Source: Acidianus brierleyi
GTDB taxonomy: Archaea; Thermoproteota; Thermoprotei_A; Sulfolobales; Sulfolobaceae
Direction: 5' to 3'
NCBI RefSeq assembly: GCF_003201835.2
Contig: NZ_CP029289.2
Location: 806,001-870,000, forward strand
Length of the DNA stretch: 64,000 bases
Shown here: positions 25,923 to 35,939 of the stretch, in pieces
Layout: each line of letters opens with the position of its first letter
Numbering within the stretch: position 1 is the stretch's first letter
Notes under the pieces: generated by a model
Databases searched by the model: none
Told to the model about the DNA's origin: nothing
Seen by the model: only the letters and a program-made list of their open reading frames with translations
Made by a program: the position numbers and the translations under genes

Positions 25923-27008
25923 ATGACTAGTCTACTTTACGTAAGTCTTGGAGAAAGGCCTACTTCTGGAGCCACAACCACAATAATTGAGTTACTTACT
26001 AGATTGCCAAAATTTCAAGTTAATGTAGATTTAGTAGAATTACTGTTTAAGGATGAAGAAAGTCTAGTAAGCAAATGCCCTAAAATTAAAGAAAGTATAT
26101 CAAACTATAAAGTAATAAGACTACCTTACTCCAAGTCATTCTTAGGAAAAGTTATTCGTTTTATATTAGTAAATTCCATATTAAAACTGAATATTTCTAA
26201 AATATCAAATAACTATGATTTTGTTATAGGGTTTAATACTAAAAATTCAATTTATATCTATTATTTAACTCCGTATATAACTTTCCCTCTGTATAAGCAT
26301 TATATTAAATTAGTAAAAAGAACCAACTTGATAGAGGGAACAGTATGGTTTATCAAATCTATAAATACTCTAAATAGAAATAGGAAAAGAGCTTGGAATA
26401 TTTGTGCTGGTGTTGTTCTTCAAGAAAAACTAAAAGAATACGGTATTTCTTGTTTTGCTTTGGAGCCTCCTGCTGGAGTAGATCTTGAACTTATTGATTC
26501 TTCTCCCACATTAAATGGTTTTGACGTTATTCACGTTGCTAGGCAAGGTTTTATGAAGGGTACTCTGGACGCTGTTAAAGTTATTAGTGAACTTAATTTA
26601 TCTCACGCTTTTATTGGTCCTGTTGATCAAGGTTTCTCGATGCCTCAAGTTAACTACCTTGGTGAGATTCTCGATAAGAGGAGATTGTACGGTATTATGA
26701 AGGGTTCAAGGGTCTTCCTCTACCCTTCACGCGTTGATTCCTTTGGAATAGTAGTAGCTGAGGCTTTAGCCTCAGGATTACCAGTAGTAGCTTACAATAT
26801 TCCAGCAATAAAATATTATTTTGGGGATTGCGAAGCAGTAAAATTGGTTGAAGTTTGTGACATTCAAGGGCTAGTGAAGGGAGTAAAAGAAATGATTAAC
26901 GGAGATTATAAGAATGTAGCAAGAGAATGCGCAAAAAAATACTCATGGGAAGAAGTAACAAAATCATTCACAAACATACTACAAAAACTCAAGAAAGAAA
27001 AAACTTAA
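25923..27008 (+). CDS. GT4 glycosyltransferase with patchy codon use
   Basis: 361 residues, GT-B family 4: N-terminal LYVSLGERPTSGATTTIIELL and C-terminal SRVDSFGIVVAEALASGLPVV. The first Glu of EX7E is Asp here. Between roughly 26450 and 26730 codons end mainly in T or G (GCTTTGGAGCCTCCTGCTGG; AAGGGTACTCTGGACGCTGT), unlike the A-ending flanks, resembling the identical blocks of other genes in this island. I infer that this core was acquired by conversion from a copy elsewhere. Its end overlaps the convergent flippase gene by 20 bp. Confidence 0.82.
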   Translation: MTSLLYVSLGERPTSGATTTIIELLTRLPKFQVNVDLVELLFKDEESLVSKCPKIKESISNYKVIRLPYSKSFLGKVIRFILVNSILKLNISKISNNYDFVIGFNTKNSIYIYYLTPYITFPLYKHYIKLVKRTNLIEGTVWFIKSINTLNRNRKRAWNICAGVVLQEKLKEYGISCFALEPPAGVDLELIDSSPTLNGFDVIHVARQGFMKGTLDAVKVISELNLSHAFIGPVDQGFSMPQVNYLGEILDKRRLYGIMKGSRVFLYPSRVDSFGIVVAEALASGLPVVAYNIPAIKYYFGDCEAVKLVEVCDIQGLVKGVKEMINGDYKNVARECAKKYSWEEVTKSFTNILQKLKKEKT

Positions 27009-28500
27009 GGAACTTTGATAGGAATCTTAGATTAGATTCGTTTAATGCAGAAATCAAAATTTCGACTTCTTTTTCCCTTATTATCTTCATTTTTACATAG
27101 ATTTTAAATAATATAAGGACAAGTATTACACCTAATATAAGTGAAAATTCTGATTTTATAAAAACTAATGGAAATAGTAATAGAAATGATATTAAGTACA
27201 CTTTCCCTACCATATAAAGTGGTAATTTATAGTCTTTATACATACTTTTTACTACAGAATATGACATAATATAACTTGGAATCCAACTAATCCATCCAGT
27301 AAGGAAATATCCAAAGTAACCTAAAGTTGGCAAGAATATTGTCAGTAAAACTGAATTTATAACAACGCCTATAAGGTTTATTTTTGCCGTAATCTTTGTA
27401 TATCCTTTAAATAATATGAGAGAGCCTAAAATGCCACTTCCAGAAGCGGTAGAAATTAACGGTCCTATTAATGAGAGTCTTAATAGTAATGGAGCTAGAG
27501 TATATTCCTTGCCGGCTAACAAGTATATTATTTGGTTTGATAAGAAAATAACTGCAAAGAGTATTGGAACTTGAATTATCATACCTATTTTATATAATTC
27601 GTTTACTACATTTATAACATTTTGTTTATTATTATAATCTAATTTAGAAAATATAGGTTGAAGAGCAAAACCTAAAGGATTAAATATAGTATCAAAAAGA
27701 AAGCCTATTTTTGAAGATGCAGTAAGATTTGATATTTCAAAAATAGTTAAAATTCTATTTACTATCGAACTGTTGTAGAATCCAGCTACTGTGCCTCCTA
27801 CACCGGGTAAGACTAATGGAAATCCAAAACTTACTAATTCTTTTATTGTAGATATTGATGGGAAAGAACGTAACATTGAATATTTGCTTAAAACATATAC
27901 ACCGTATACTATAGCACCTGCATAAGCTAGGGAGTAACCTATTATGACACCATATACTTTAAGGAAAGTTATTCCTAAACCCACGCTAAGAATTGTTTGA
28001 AGAGAATAATGCACTATCCATATTCCGCTATTATGCTTAGTCATTTCAAATCCTAAAAGACCAGAAAATATTGAGCTTAAACCCCAGTAAGGTATAGTAT
28101 ATAAACTGGCCAATTGACCATATGGAATTATTTCAGGTTTATTATAAATATACGTAAAAATAAATGGAGCAGCAAAGTATCCTATAATAGCTAACAGTGT
28201 ACCATAAGAAAAATCGAATAGCATACCAGAAGTTATGACATTATATGCCTTGTTAATATCAACTTCCTTATATTTTGCGCTAAAACGTGTTACTGCAGTA
28301 TTAACTCCTAAATTGCCAAATAATCCAACCATGTAAGGTACTGTCATTGCTATGCTCAAGATTCCATAGTCTATAGGCTGTAGAATTCTAATAATTAGAA
28401 TTGAACCTATAAATCCTATAACATGAGAAAGAAATCTACCTTGAAGCAGATTTATATAATTTAACATGAGACTTTTTCCTAATTTTTCAAAATCAGACAT
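26989..28500 (-). CDS. Wzx-like polysaccharide flippase
   Basis: 503 residues with about 12-14 membrane helices, MOP-superfamily type. Typical features: IGFIGSILIIRILQPIDYGILSIAMTV at the N-terminus, NLGVNTAVTRFSAKY, and an internal GFPLVLPGVGGTVAGFYNSS. It would move lipid-linked oligosaccharide from the cytoplasmic to the outer face of the membrane before transfer or polymerisation. It lies 1 bp after the start of the GT4 gene's stop, so both are one transcript. It is the only flippase candidate seen in the island. Confidence 0.85.
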   Translation of the reverse strand: MSDFEKLGKSLMLNYINLLQGRFLSHVIGFIGSILIIRILQPIDYGILSIAMTVPYMVGLFGNLGVNTAVTRFSAKYKEVDINKAYNVITSGMLFDFSYGTLLAIIGYFAAPFIFTYIYNKPEIIPYGQLASLYTIPYWGLSSIFSGLLGFEMTKHNSGIWIVHYSLQTILSVGLGITFLKVYGVIIGYSLAYAGAIVYGVYVLSKYSMLRSFPSISTIKELVSFGFPLVLPGVGGTVAGFYNSSIVNRILTIFEISNLTASSKIGFLFDTIFNPLGFALQPIFSKLDYNNKQNVINVVNELYKIGMIIQVPILFAVIFLSNQIIYLLAGKEYTLAPLLLRLSLIGPLISTASGSGILGSLILFKGYTKITAKINLIGVVINSVLLTIFLPTLGYFGYFLTGWISWIPSYIMSYSVVKSMYKDYKLPLYMVGKVYLISFLLLFPLVFIKSEFSLILGVILVLILFKIYVKMKIIREKEVEILISALNESNLRFLSKFLKFFLS

Positions 28501-28501
28501 T

Positions 28502-29593
28502 TTATACCTCTCTATATACTTTTAATAATTTTTCTGAGATAGTGATATAATTGAACTCTTTTGCTTTTTCTAAACCTTTTATTCTTAACTCGCTTTGTAA
28601 TGATGGAGTAGATATAACTTTGCATGTTTTTTCAGCTATATCTTCTGGGTCCTCCGGATTAACTAGAATACCATTTCCTTCAGCTAATTCTTTCATAGAC
28701 CATCTATCTGAGGTTATTACGGGTGCTCCCGATGCCATGGCCTCTATTATTGGCATACCAAAACCTTCGTAAAGTGAAGGGAACAGGAAAGCCTGACTAG
28801 CATTATATAATTTTACAAGTTCTTCATTATTTAGCCATTCTAGAATTATTACGTTTTTTGAATATTCTCCCAATTCCTTTTTAATCATGTCTATTCCATG
28901 TTTCCAATAAGCTCCGACTATGACGAGTTTTATGTTATCTGTGCACTTAGAAATAAGTCTAAATGACTTAATGAGATTTTTAGGATTCTTTAGCTCATCA
29001 TATCTTGAAACGTTAAGTATGAAATTACCGTATTTCTCTTTAATACCAGAAATTTCTTCGTTGTTTAATCTTCGAAATATAGGATCTACGGGGTTGTAAA
29101 CTACAAATACTTTATTTTCATCAATATCTAACATACTAATTATTTGGTCTCTTGTACTTTCGGATATAGCTATAGTTCCGTCTATTCTCTTCAATGTGTA
29201 TTTTAATATTGAAATATTTAATTTCTCACTTCTATTCATGAATTGTCTTAATATTAATGGTTTTAGGTCATGTACAGTCATTATTTTTTTGTATCTGGAA
29301 GGAAGAGTAAGCATTAGACTGGCGCTAACATGAGGATAGATGAAATGATAAATATCTGGATTGAGTCTCCTTACTGTAAAATAATTTGAAAATAGATCAG
29401 TAATTATATCTTTTCCAAAAATTTTTCTATATTCTTTAAGTTTCACATATTTAAACTGTGGATCTAAGTTTTTTTTGGAAATTATGTATACATCTTGATT
29501 CAGAGATGTTAGTCCATTATAGAAAAGATAAGTTAGTCTTCCAAGACTCCATTCTCTACTAGTGCCAGCAAAACCCATTAGAGCAATCTTCAT
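28502..29593 (-). CDS. GT4 glycosyltransferase
   Basis: 363 residues, GT-B family 4. The first domain has IALMGFAGTSREWSLGRLTYLF and the mid-region IMTVHDLKPLI and GTIAISESTRDQI. The second domain has NVSRYDELKNPKNLI and PSLYEGFGMPIIEAMASGAPV (EX7E complete). No membrane segment. It precedes the flippase in the same transcript, and is divergent from the GT2 gene at 29679. Donor and acceptor cannot be read from the sequence. Confidence 0.86.
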   Translation of the reverse strand: MKIALMGFAGTSREWSLGRLTYLFYNGLTSLNQDVYIISKKNLDPQFKYVKLKEYRKIFGKDIITDLFSNYFTVRRLNPDIYHFIYPHVSASLMLTLPSRYKKIMTVHDLKPLILRQFMNRSEKLNISILKYTLKRIDGTIAISESTRDQIISMLDIDENKVFVVYNPVDPIFRRLNNEEISGIKEKYGNFILNVSRYDELKNPKNLIKSFRLISKCTDNIKLVIVGAYWKHGIDMIKKELGEYSKNVIILEWLNNEELVKLYNASQAFLFPSLYEGFGMPIIEAMASGAPVITSDRWSMKELAEGNGILVNPEDPEDIAEKTCKVISTPSLQSELRIKGLEKAKEFNYITISEKLLKVYREV

Positions 29594-29678
29594 TAGACAT
29601 AAGTATAATTAAAAGATTATAAATGGTTTTTCATAGATTTTTGATAATAGATTTTCCATTAATAATTTTAAGCTCAAA

Positions 29679-30626
29679 ATGTTTCATAACAGTGTGCAAG
29701 AACCATTAGTATCTATAGTCATACCAACGCTAAATTCTGGAAAAACCGTTAGAGGTACTTTAGAATCATTAAGTATCCTTGATTATGAGAATTTCGAGAT
29801 TATTGTGGTTGATGGAAAGTCAACAGATAACACACTAGAGATTGTAAAGGAATATCAATCCAGGTATAATATAAGGATAGTAATAGAGGAAAAGAGAGGC
29901 AGGGGAGTCGCATACAATAGAGGAATCTTAGAAGGAAAAGGAAAGTATATAGCTTTTCTAGATAGTGATGCTAAATTAGGTAGCAAAGGATGGGTAAAAA
30001 ATGCAGTAAAAATGATGGAAGAAAACGAAAAAATAGGCGTAGTTTTTACTAAAGTCTTTGCTCCTCCTGATTCTAAGTACATTCAAAAATCAATAGATAC
30101 TTTTCTATGCAAGGGATATACTACTGCCAATGGCGCTATTTATAGAAGAGACGCAGTGATCAAAGTAGGTGGATTTAACGAAAAAATGAATTATATGCAA
30201 GAAGATGAGCTCTTATATAAGTTAACTAAAGCTGGCTATGAATTTAGAGTTAATTATGAAGATAAAATATATCATTATCACAGACAATCAGTAAGGTCTT
30301 ATATAAAGCAGAACTCTGAGGCGGCTGTAGGTGCTAGGCTTTACTATTCATTTACTGGTCAAAGTTGGATAGTTAAGGATTCGCTAATTAGAATTTTCAT
30401 TCTTATATTTTCTGTACTAATTGTCGCATTTCTTGCAGTTAATTTCCCTTTATTGTTAATTCCTATAATAATTCTCTTTTATACTGGGCTTTTTGTAAAA
30501 GTAAATATGGAAACATGTTCGCAATATAAATGGTCTAAATATACTCTATTTGCTCCTGTACTTATCTATCTTTCCATGATAGGTTATTCATTAGGTTTTT
30601 TAACCAATGCAATAAAACAAAAATAG
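29679..30626 (+). CDS. GT2 glycosyltransferase with C-terminal membrane hairpin
   Basis: 315 residues. A GT-A domain (SIVIPTLNSGKTVRGTLESL, VVDGKSTDNTLEIV, AFLDSDAKLGSKGW, MQEDELLYKLTKAGY) is followed by about three membrane helices (FILIFSVLIVAFLAV, LLLIPIIILFYTGLF and the last 25 residues). It is a dolichyl-phosphate-sugar-synthase-like or membrane-bound glycosyltransferase. Its stop abuts the next ATG with no gap, starting a five-gene membrane operon (29679-33700). Confidence 0.84.
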   Translation: MFHNSVQEPLVSIVIPTLNSGKTVRGTLESLSILDYENFEIIVVDGKSTDNTLEIVKEYQSRYNIRIVIEEKRGRGVAYNRGILEGKGKYIAFLDSDAKLGSKGWVKNAVKMMEENEKIGVVFTKVFAPPDSKYIQKSIDTFLCKGYTTANGAIYRRDAVIKVGGFNEKMNYMQEDELLYKLTKAGYEFRVNYEDKIYHYHRQSVRSYIKQNSEAAVGARLYYSFTGQSWIVKDSLIRIFILIFSVLIVAFLAVNFPLLLIPIIILFYTGLFVKVNMETCSQYKWSKYTLFAPVLIYLSMIGYSLGFLTNAIKQK

Positions 30627-31292
30627 ATGACTCAGGATATTCAATCTTTAATGTCACAGTATAAGGTTATTTATTCACAGTATCTTCACTCACTCTTTAT
30701 TAGTCAGTTAGTTCTTTATATAATGTTAACCATACCAATTATTCTATTTTTAATAATTTATTTAAATAGAGGAAAATTGTCGACGTTCTATTATAGATTA
30801 TGGTATAGACTTAATAAAAACGGGTTTATTTCATCCTCCAAAAGGAATCATGATGAATTATTTAACGGAATCGTAATAGGAATGATACTCCTTGTTTTAA
30901 TATTCTCCTTTGGTGTTTATGTTCTTAATACTACAGCTAAAGAAGGTTTTTCTGAAATGTTATTACTTAATGTAGAGGGATCTATAGGAAATTATCCTAC
31001 ACATGTATTGGTAGGTCAGAACTCTTCAGTTTATGTTTTAGTAGAGAACCACGAGGGAAAGCCAGAGCTTTATGAAATTAAGGCCATTCTTATAAATAAT
31101 GTAACTAATTCTACTGTTGAAGAGAATTTTGCTATAATAAAAAATAATGGGCAATGGAAAGTTCCTGTAAGTTTTATTGTAAATAATCCTGGTGAATATA
31201 AACTAAAAATAATGCTCTATTATTACAGTATGGGAACAAACTCATTTATATATTCAAATATATTTACTCAACTTCTTGTGAACGCTACTTAA
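30627..31292 (+). CDS. DUF1616-like membrane protein
   Basis: 221 residues with membrane helices near 24-44 and 85-103, followed by a probably extracellular beta domain (GQNSSVYVLVENHEGKPELYEIKAILINN) that resembles the C-terminal domain of DUF1616 proteins. It begins at the base after the preceding stop. It could bind or present the glycan-lipid outside the membrane; this is inference from the operon. Confidence 0.62.
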   Translation: MTQDIQSLMSQYKVIYSQYLHSLFISQLVLYIMLTIPIILFLIIYLNRGKLSTFYYRLWYRLNKNGFISSSKRNHDELFNGIVIGMILLVLIFSFGVYVLNTTAKEGFSEMLLLNVEGSIGNYPTHVLVGQNSSVYVLVENHEGKPELYEIKAILINNVTNSTVEENFAIIKNNGQWKVPVSFIVNNPGEYKLKIMLYYYSMGTNSFIYSNIFTQLLVNAT

Positions 31293-31325
31293 AATATTAA
31301 TATTTGTTCCACACTATTTATATAG

Positions 31326-31802
31326 ATGACTGTAGAGATCTTTGTAGGTAAGAGAATAATAGATGCAGTTGAGGAACTGAAAAAAGAAGGTTATAGCGAA
31401 ATAGATGCTATCAAGATGATACATGATAGTTATGAAGTAGATTCTATGGATGGTATAAGCATTGTAACTCATTTTGCGTCAATAGTTCTTATAGCATCAC
31501 TGTTTATCAATTCTCCTGTTTTAGATGCATTTAAAATTCCTCTTGGAACACTATATTCTATCTTTTTGGTAGGATATGTAGTTCTTCACACATTTTATAG
31601 AAATGGCCTTAAGGATATTTCTAATTTTTCCATGATTGGTTTAAGCCTCGGTGTTAGTTTTGCTACAATAGTGCTTATAGGTTTTCTACTTAATTTCACT
31701 CTTGGAATAACGCCTTTCACTGTAATTCTTTCGGTAGTTTCAATTACTGAAATTTTTAATATAATAAATAATATTATGTGGTGGAAGAGGAATGAATTAT
31801 AA
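31326..31802 (+). CDS. Small four-helix membrane protein
   Basis: 158 residues, unknown. A 45-residue soluble start (GKRIIDAVEELKKEGYSEIDAIKMI) is followed by about four membrane helices ending in WWKRNEL. It overlaps the next gene by 11 bp, so it acts with the rest of this operon. It may correspond to a membrane half of a split DUF1616 protein. Confidence 0.6.
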   Translation: MTVEIFVGKRIIDAVEELKKEGYSEIDAIKMIHDSYEVDSMDGISIVTHFASIVLIASLFINSPVLDAFKIPLGTLYSIFLVGYVVLHTFYRNGLKDISNFSMIGLSLGVSFATIVLIGFLLNFTLGITPFTVILSVVSITEIFNIINNIMWWKRNEL

Positions 31803-32034
31803 GAATTATCCCATTTCTTTAGTATTATCATATACAATAGTTACTTTTATTTTATCAGTAGTAGGAGTTAAAGATTTTAGAATATACGTCCTACTATTTG
31901 CTGTAGCAAGTATACTTAATGAGATTGCGTTTTATCCTTTCCCTAGACCTTCTAATTACGTTATAAGCGGAATAACCTTAATATGGATTATAGCTAGTGT
32001 TTACTATATTCTAGGAATACTAGGAGTGGTGTGA
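31792..32034 (+). CDS. Very small membrane protein
   Basis: 80 residues with two to three helices (ISLVLSYTIVTFILSVVGV, YVLLFAVASILNEIAF, VISGITLIWIIASVYYILGI). No family recognised. The overlap with its upstream neighbour and a 4-bp gap to the next gene argue that it is real. Confidence 0.6.
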   Translation: MNYKNYPISLVLSYTIVTFILSVVGVKDFRIYVLLFAVASILNEIAFYPFPRPSNYVISGITLIWIIASVYYILGILGVV

Positions 32035-32038
32035 TACA

Positions 32039-33700
32039 ATGAGGAAGCTAGAATTAGTAACAATATCAATGCTTTTAGCATCAATAGAACTAACGCTAGT
32101 AAGCATATTAAATATTTCAATCTCAAATTATGATCTCTTAAAATATCCCTTCGGTCTTACTGAAGAGTTACCACCTCTATACTGGATAACTGAATTTTTA
32201 ACAGCGTTATCCTTCGTAATTCCTCTTCTACTTTATAAGAACTTTAATAAAAGGATATATAGCCTTCTAATGCCGATATCTTTTCTTCTTTTACTCTTCA
32301 ACACTTTCTTTATTTTCTATTTTATTAATCCAGTATTTGTTCTTTCAAGAGATGAGATGGGGCATTCGACAGAGGTCATGTATCTTTTACTTAGACATAC
32401 GACGTTATTAAATCCTGGAACTTATCAGGCTCATTATCCTTTGGGATTTATATACGGAGCTATTTCCTACATATTCTCTGGAATAACTCCTACTTACTTT
32501 TTCATATATTTTGGACCAATGTTCTTCCCAATAATTCAGACTTTAGCAGTTTACGGTTTAATAAGACTATTTTTTAAATCGCCTTATTCAGAACTTGGAA
32601 TTCTTATCTACATATTCAGTTCAATGCCATTTTATGTTGCAGAATGGTCTCCACAACTCATGTCCTATAATCTACTCTTCCCAATTTTCCTTATTGTAGG
32701 GTTAATAGTTAAGAAAGGAGGATTAAGATTCACTCCCCTTCTAGTAGTTTTATCTGGATTGACTGGATTGACTGATATAGGAACTTTTGGAAGTGCAGTA
32801 ACTATAGCTATAGGCGCTTTAGTGTTCGCTAAAAAAATAGGGAAATTAAATATAAAGTTCATAGCATATTCTGGTATTCTTACAGCTTCAATCTACATGT
32901 ATTGGGTATATTTTGATCCTATAGCTTCCGGCGCACTAGGTGGGGATTACGTTCTTTTAGGAGATTTTATAGACGTAATAAAATCAATATTTATTCCACA
33001 ATCTACTAAAAACTTAGTTCTACCTACAAGTACTTTAATATATACTTTCCTACCGCCTTCCCCTTATCACTTTATTTCAGTGGCAAGTAAATTACTTGAT
33101 GGAGGAATATTTCTACTATTTTCTTTAATTTCATTTTTAATACTCGTAATAAGAAGGAAAAGCGACAAATATGTATGGCTTACTTTTGCTCTAGGTAGTG
33201 CACTACTTGTAATGCAAACAGGGATAGGCCTGGCAGACAACGTTAGTAACGTTTTGACGAGAATGATACCTCAAGCCATGGCTTTTTATACAATTCTCAT
33301 AGTCTATTTCCTTTATAATAAGAACTTGTTAACTAAAGCATTTTCAATATTTCTTGTTATTCTGATTCCGCTTTCTATTCTAGGCTACGCAATGATCGCT
33401 ACGTCTGAGCATTCTCCAGAAGCGGCGTTTTTTGGCGGAAAACTACTAGGAGAGTACGGTCTCTCCTCCGATCCGACTTATGGATTTTATCAAGGAGTTT
33501 ATCAATATGAGGGAAAAATGGTACCAACAATAGGTATAACATATGGCGATATAAACTTTGCAGGACCATATATAGAGACATTAGCTTTGTATTTTGGAGG
33601 TCCTTCTGCAGCGAAAGGTTTTGAAGAATATAATAATTATGTGATGCAGAATGAGTCTGTAATTTTTAATTCTGGGGAAATGATAGTAGGATTAAAGTAA
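32039..33700 (+). CDS. GT-C-like membrane glycosyltransferase
   Basis: 553 residues with about 12 helices. The first outer loop carries LSRDEMGHSTEVMYLLLR, an acidic DE pair in the place GT-C enzymes keep their catalytic/metal residues, and YQAHYPLGFIYGAI follows. The C-terminal extracellular part is short. It would use a polyprenyl-phosphate sugar at the outer face to extend or transfer glycan. It could instead be a polymerase. It ends in a 9-bp convergent overlap with a GT4 gene. Confidence 0.7.
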   Translation: MRKLELVTISMLLASIELTLVSILNISISNYDLLKYPFGLTEELPPLYWITEFLTALSFVIPLLLYKNFNKRIYSLLMPISFLLLLFNTFFIFYFINPVFVLSRDEMGHSTEVMYLLLRHTTLLNPGTYQAHYPLGFIYGAISYIFSGITPTYFFIYFGPMFFPIIQTLAVYGLIRLFFKSPYSELGILIYIFSSMPFYVAEWSPQLMSYNLLFPIFLIVGLIVKKGGLRFTPLLVVLSGLTGLTDIGTFGSAVTIAIGALVFAKKIGKLNIKFIAYSGILTASIYMYWVYFDPIASGALGGDYVLLGDFIDVIKSIFIPQSTKNLVLPTSTLIYTFLPPSPYHFISVASKLLDGGIFLLFSLISFLILVIRRKSDKYVWLTFALGSALLVMQTGIGLADNVSNVLTRMIPQAMAFYTILIVYFLYNKNLLTKAFSIFLVILIPLSILGYAMIATSEHSPEAAFFGGKLLGEYGLSSDPTYGFYQGVYQYEGKMVPTIGITYGDINFAGPYIETLALYFGGPSAAKGFEEYNNYVMQNESVIFNSGEMIVGLK

Positions 33701-34801
33701 AGTTTTGTATTTTTGTATTATTTCATCTGCAATTATATCCCAATCAAATTTTTTTGCTATCTCCAATGAATTCTTTCCAAAAACTTCTTTATTTTCTATT
33801 GAAGTTAAGATTGCTGATGCTACCTCGTCGTATTTTTGTGGATCCACGGTAAAACCGTTATATCCATCCTTAACTACTACTATGTTAGAGCTATTTTTAG
33901 ATACTATAATCGGTAGTCCAGTTCCAAGCGCGTCCATTACTGCGGAACTTATTCCTCCATCTCCAAATGAGTCTCCGAGCATTACAAATACATCAGCTAT
34001 ATTGTAAACATATTTTCTCATTTCATACTCAACCGGGTTCATGAAAAATATCTTATTTTCTATCTTTAACTGTCTAGCTAATTCTTTTAATTGATCTTTT
34101 AAATATCCCCATGCTACAAATAATAGCTTTATGTTATCTGATTTTTCTGAAGCTACCTTGAACGATCTTATTAATTCAAAAAGTCTCTTACCGTTGACTA
34201 ATTGACCTAAATAAAGAACTATTTTATCTGTCTCGTTAAAACCATATTTAGCCTTTATATCATCTTTTTTTTCATTTATTTTTAATCCATTAATATCTAT
34301 CCCTATTGGAATAACAACTGGATTTATTCTATAATATTTTTTTACTTCATTCTTTATTATTTCATTTGGAACTATATATAAGGAAGCAAACCTATAGATA
34401 AGCGAACCATAAATTCTTCTAAGACTCTTCCTTAAGATTGACTTTTCCCTCAAGCTACTTGCGCCTATTATTGTAGCGACTTTTTTGCTTGAAGGAAAGA
34501 ACTCTATTGATGCATAATATCCTCCTATAGCGTGAATAATATCTGAATCTATAAGAATTCTTGATTTTTTGATTACCATTTCTAAAGTTCTAATATGGTA
34601 TCCCAATCCTCCTTGTAGTTCTGATGTCTTAACGTAGTCGACTTCAAAGTTCTTATTGTATTGAAAAACGTCATCTTTGGAACTTATTCGAAGACCTATA
34701 ACATAAATTCCTTTATTGCTTAACCTTTTGGCAAGTTCGAATGAGTAGACTTCAATCCCATCCCAAGGTTTAGCATTACCTGGTAATAGAGTTACTTGCA
34801 T
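33692..34801 (-). CDS. GT4 glycosyltransferase
   Basis: 369 residues, GT-B family 4 (VTLLPGNAKPWDGIEVYSFELAKRL; IVLYLGQLVNGKRLFELIRSF; GDGGISSAVMDALGTGLPIIV). The family EX7E Glu pair is replaced by Asp-type residues near GDSFGDGG...MDA, so donor use may differ. The first domain includes HAIGGYYASIEFF. No membrane segment. Confidence 0.83.
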   Translation of the reverse strand: MQVTLLPGNAKPWDGIEVYSFELAKRLSNKGIYVIGLRISSKDDVFQYNKNFEVDYVKTSELQGGLGYHIRTLEMVIKKSRILIDSDIIHAIGGYYASIEFFPSSKKVATIIGASSLREKSILRKSLRRIYGSLIYRFASLYIVPNEIIKNEVKKYYRINPVVIPIGIDINGLKINEKKDDIKAKYGFNETDKIVLYLGQLVNGKRLFELIRSFKVASEKSDNIKLLFVAWGYLKDQLKELARQLKIENKIFFMNPVEYEMRKYVYNIADVFVMLGDSFGDGGISSAVMDALGTGLPIIVSKNSSNIVVVKDGYNGFTVDPQKYDEVASAILTSIENKEVFGKNSLEIAKKFDWDIIADEIIQKYKTLL

Positions 34802-34900
34802 TAAACTTCATCTCTTATTTTAATATTTAAGGCTTTAGGATCTATTTTGTTAAAAACTTATATATTTTTATAATTTCGAAATTTGCTGATAAATAATCCT

Positions 34901-35938
34901 TTAAAATTTGTTAATAATGTCTAATAAATTCTTTTCATAATTCTCTAATGAAAATCTTTCAGAAATTTTTTTCATTTCTTCCATTTCTTTCGCATTCCAA
35001 TCTTCCATAGCTCTTTTCACTTTTTCGATCGCTTTAGAGAACTCCTTAAATCTATATTTTTCAGGAACAAAATCTATTACTCCTCCCCTATTACTGGTAA
35101 CAGGAATTAGGCCTGCACTCATTCCCTCAACTACTGAGGTACCAAATCCTTCAATATAAGGAGTAGGATTAAAATAAACCTTAGAAGAAGATAACAGTTT
35201 CATTTTAGTCTCTTCATCAATATTAGGATATAGCTGTATATTTTTGGTTTTTTTATCTTTTATCTCATTAAAATATTCTTGATCTTGTAAATAACCTGCA
35301 ATAATAAAATTATAATCTGTTTCTTTAGCTATTTTTATTATATTATCTAATCCTCTATCTCTAGAGAATCTAGATATAGTAATTACTGTATTATTTCTAT
35401 TTAAGTTATTTATATTTCTAAACCTCTCAAGATGGACTGGAGGATATAAGATCTCTGCATTTATGTTCCAAAAATATTTAGCCTCTGCCTTAGTCCATCT
35501 ACTATTTACTAGAACTAATTTTTCTTTCCTTATTTTTTCCATAAAACCTTTCCTTATTATATACTGTGGAATCAAAATTAGCTTTTCCTTGAAGGGTGAT
35601 CTTATTCTATAGTCTATGTTAAATTGATGAAAATATACAATATCTGAAGCTATAGGTTGTATATCTCCATGCATATTAATGCTGAAATCTTTTTCCCTAT
35701 AAAATAGTCTGGAATATAACATCTGTAATGTTATATTCGAAATTTTTGGTAACATTTTTATTTTAACATTTTTAAGATCATATTTTTTTAAATAATTATA
35801 TATTCTATCGGATATTTTCATTGTAACAAAATTTACGTTATACCCATTTTTTGATAGGATACCAATAGTATCTACTGTCATAAGTTGTATTCCGCCTAAA
35901 ACTGTAGCATCAAATAAAATTACTGAAATATTCTTCAT
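34901..35938 (-). CDS. GT4 glycosyltransferase
   Basis: 345 residues: ISVILFDATVLGGIQLMTVDTI at the start and YFNPTPYIEGFGTSVVEGMSAGLIPVTSN with a complete EX7E. DIVYFHQFNIDYRIRSP in the first domain suggests an ALG11-like mannosyltransferase pattern (resemblance only). It starts two bases after the upstream GT4 stop, so both are translated from one mRNA. Confidence 0.83.
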   Translation of the reverse strand: MKNISVILFDATVLGGIQLMTVDTIGILSKNGYNVNFVTMKISDRIYNYLKKYDLKNVKIKMLPKISNITLQMLYSRLFYREKDFSINMHGDIQPIASDIVYFHQFNIDYRIRSPFKEKLILIPQYIIRKGFMEKIRKEKLVLVNSRWTKAEAKYFWNINAEILYPPVHLERFRNINNLNRNNTVITISRFSRDRGLDNIIKIAKETDYNFIIAGYLQDQEYFNEIKDKKTKNIQLYPNIDEETKMKLLSSSKVYFNPTPYIEGFGTSVVEGMSAGLIPVTSNRGGVIDFVPEKYRFKEFSKAIEKVKRAMEDWNAKEMEEMKKISERFSLENYEKNLLDIINKF

Positions 35939-35939
35939 T

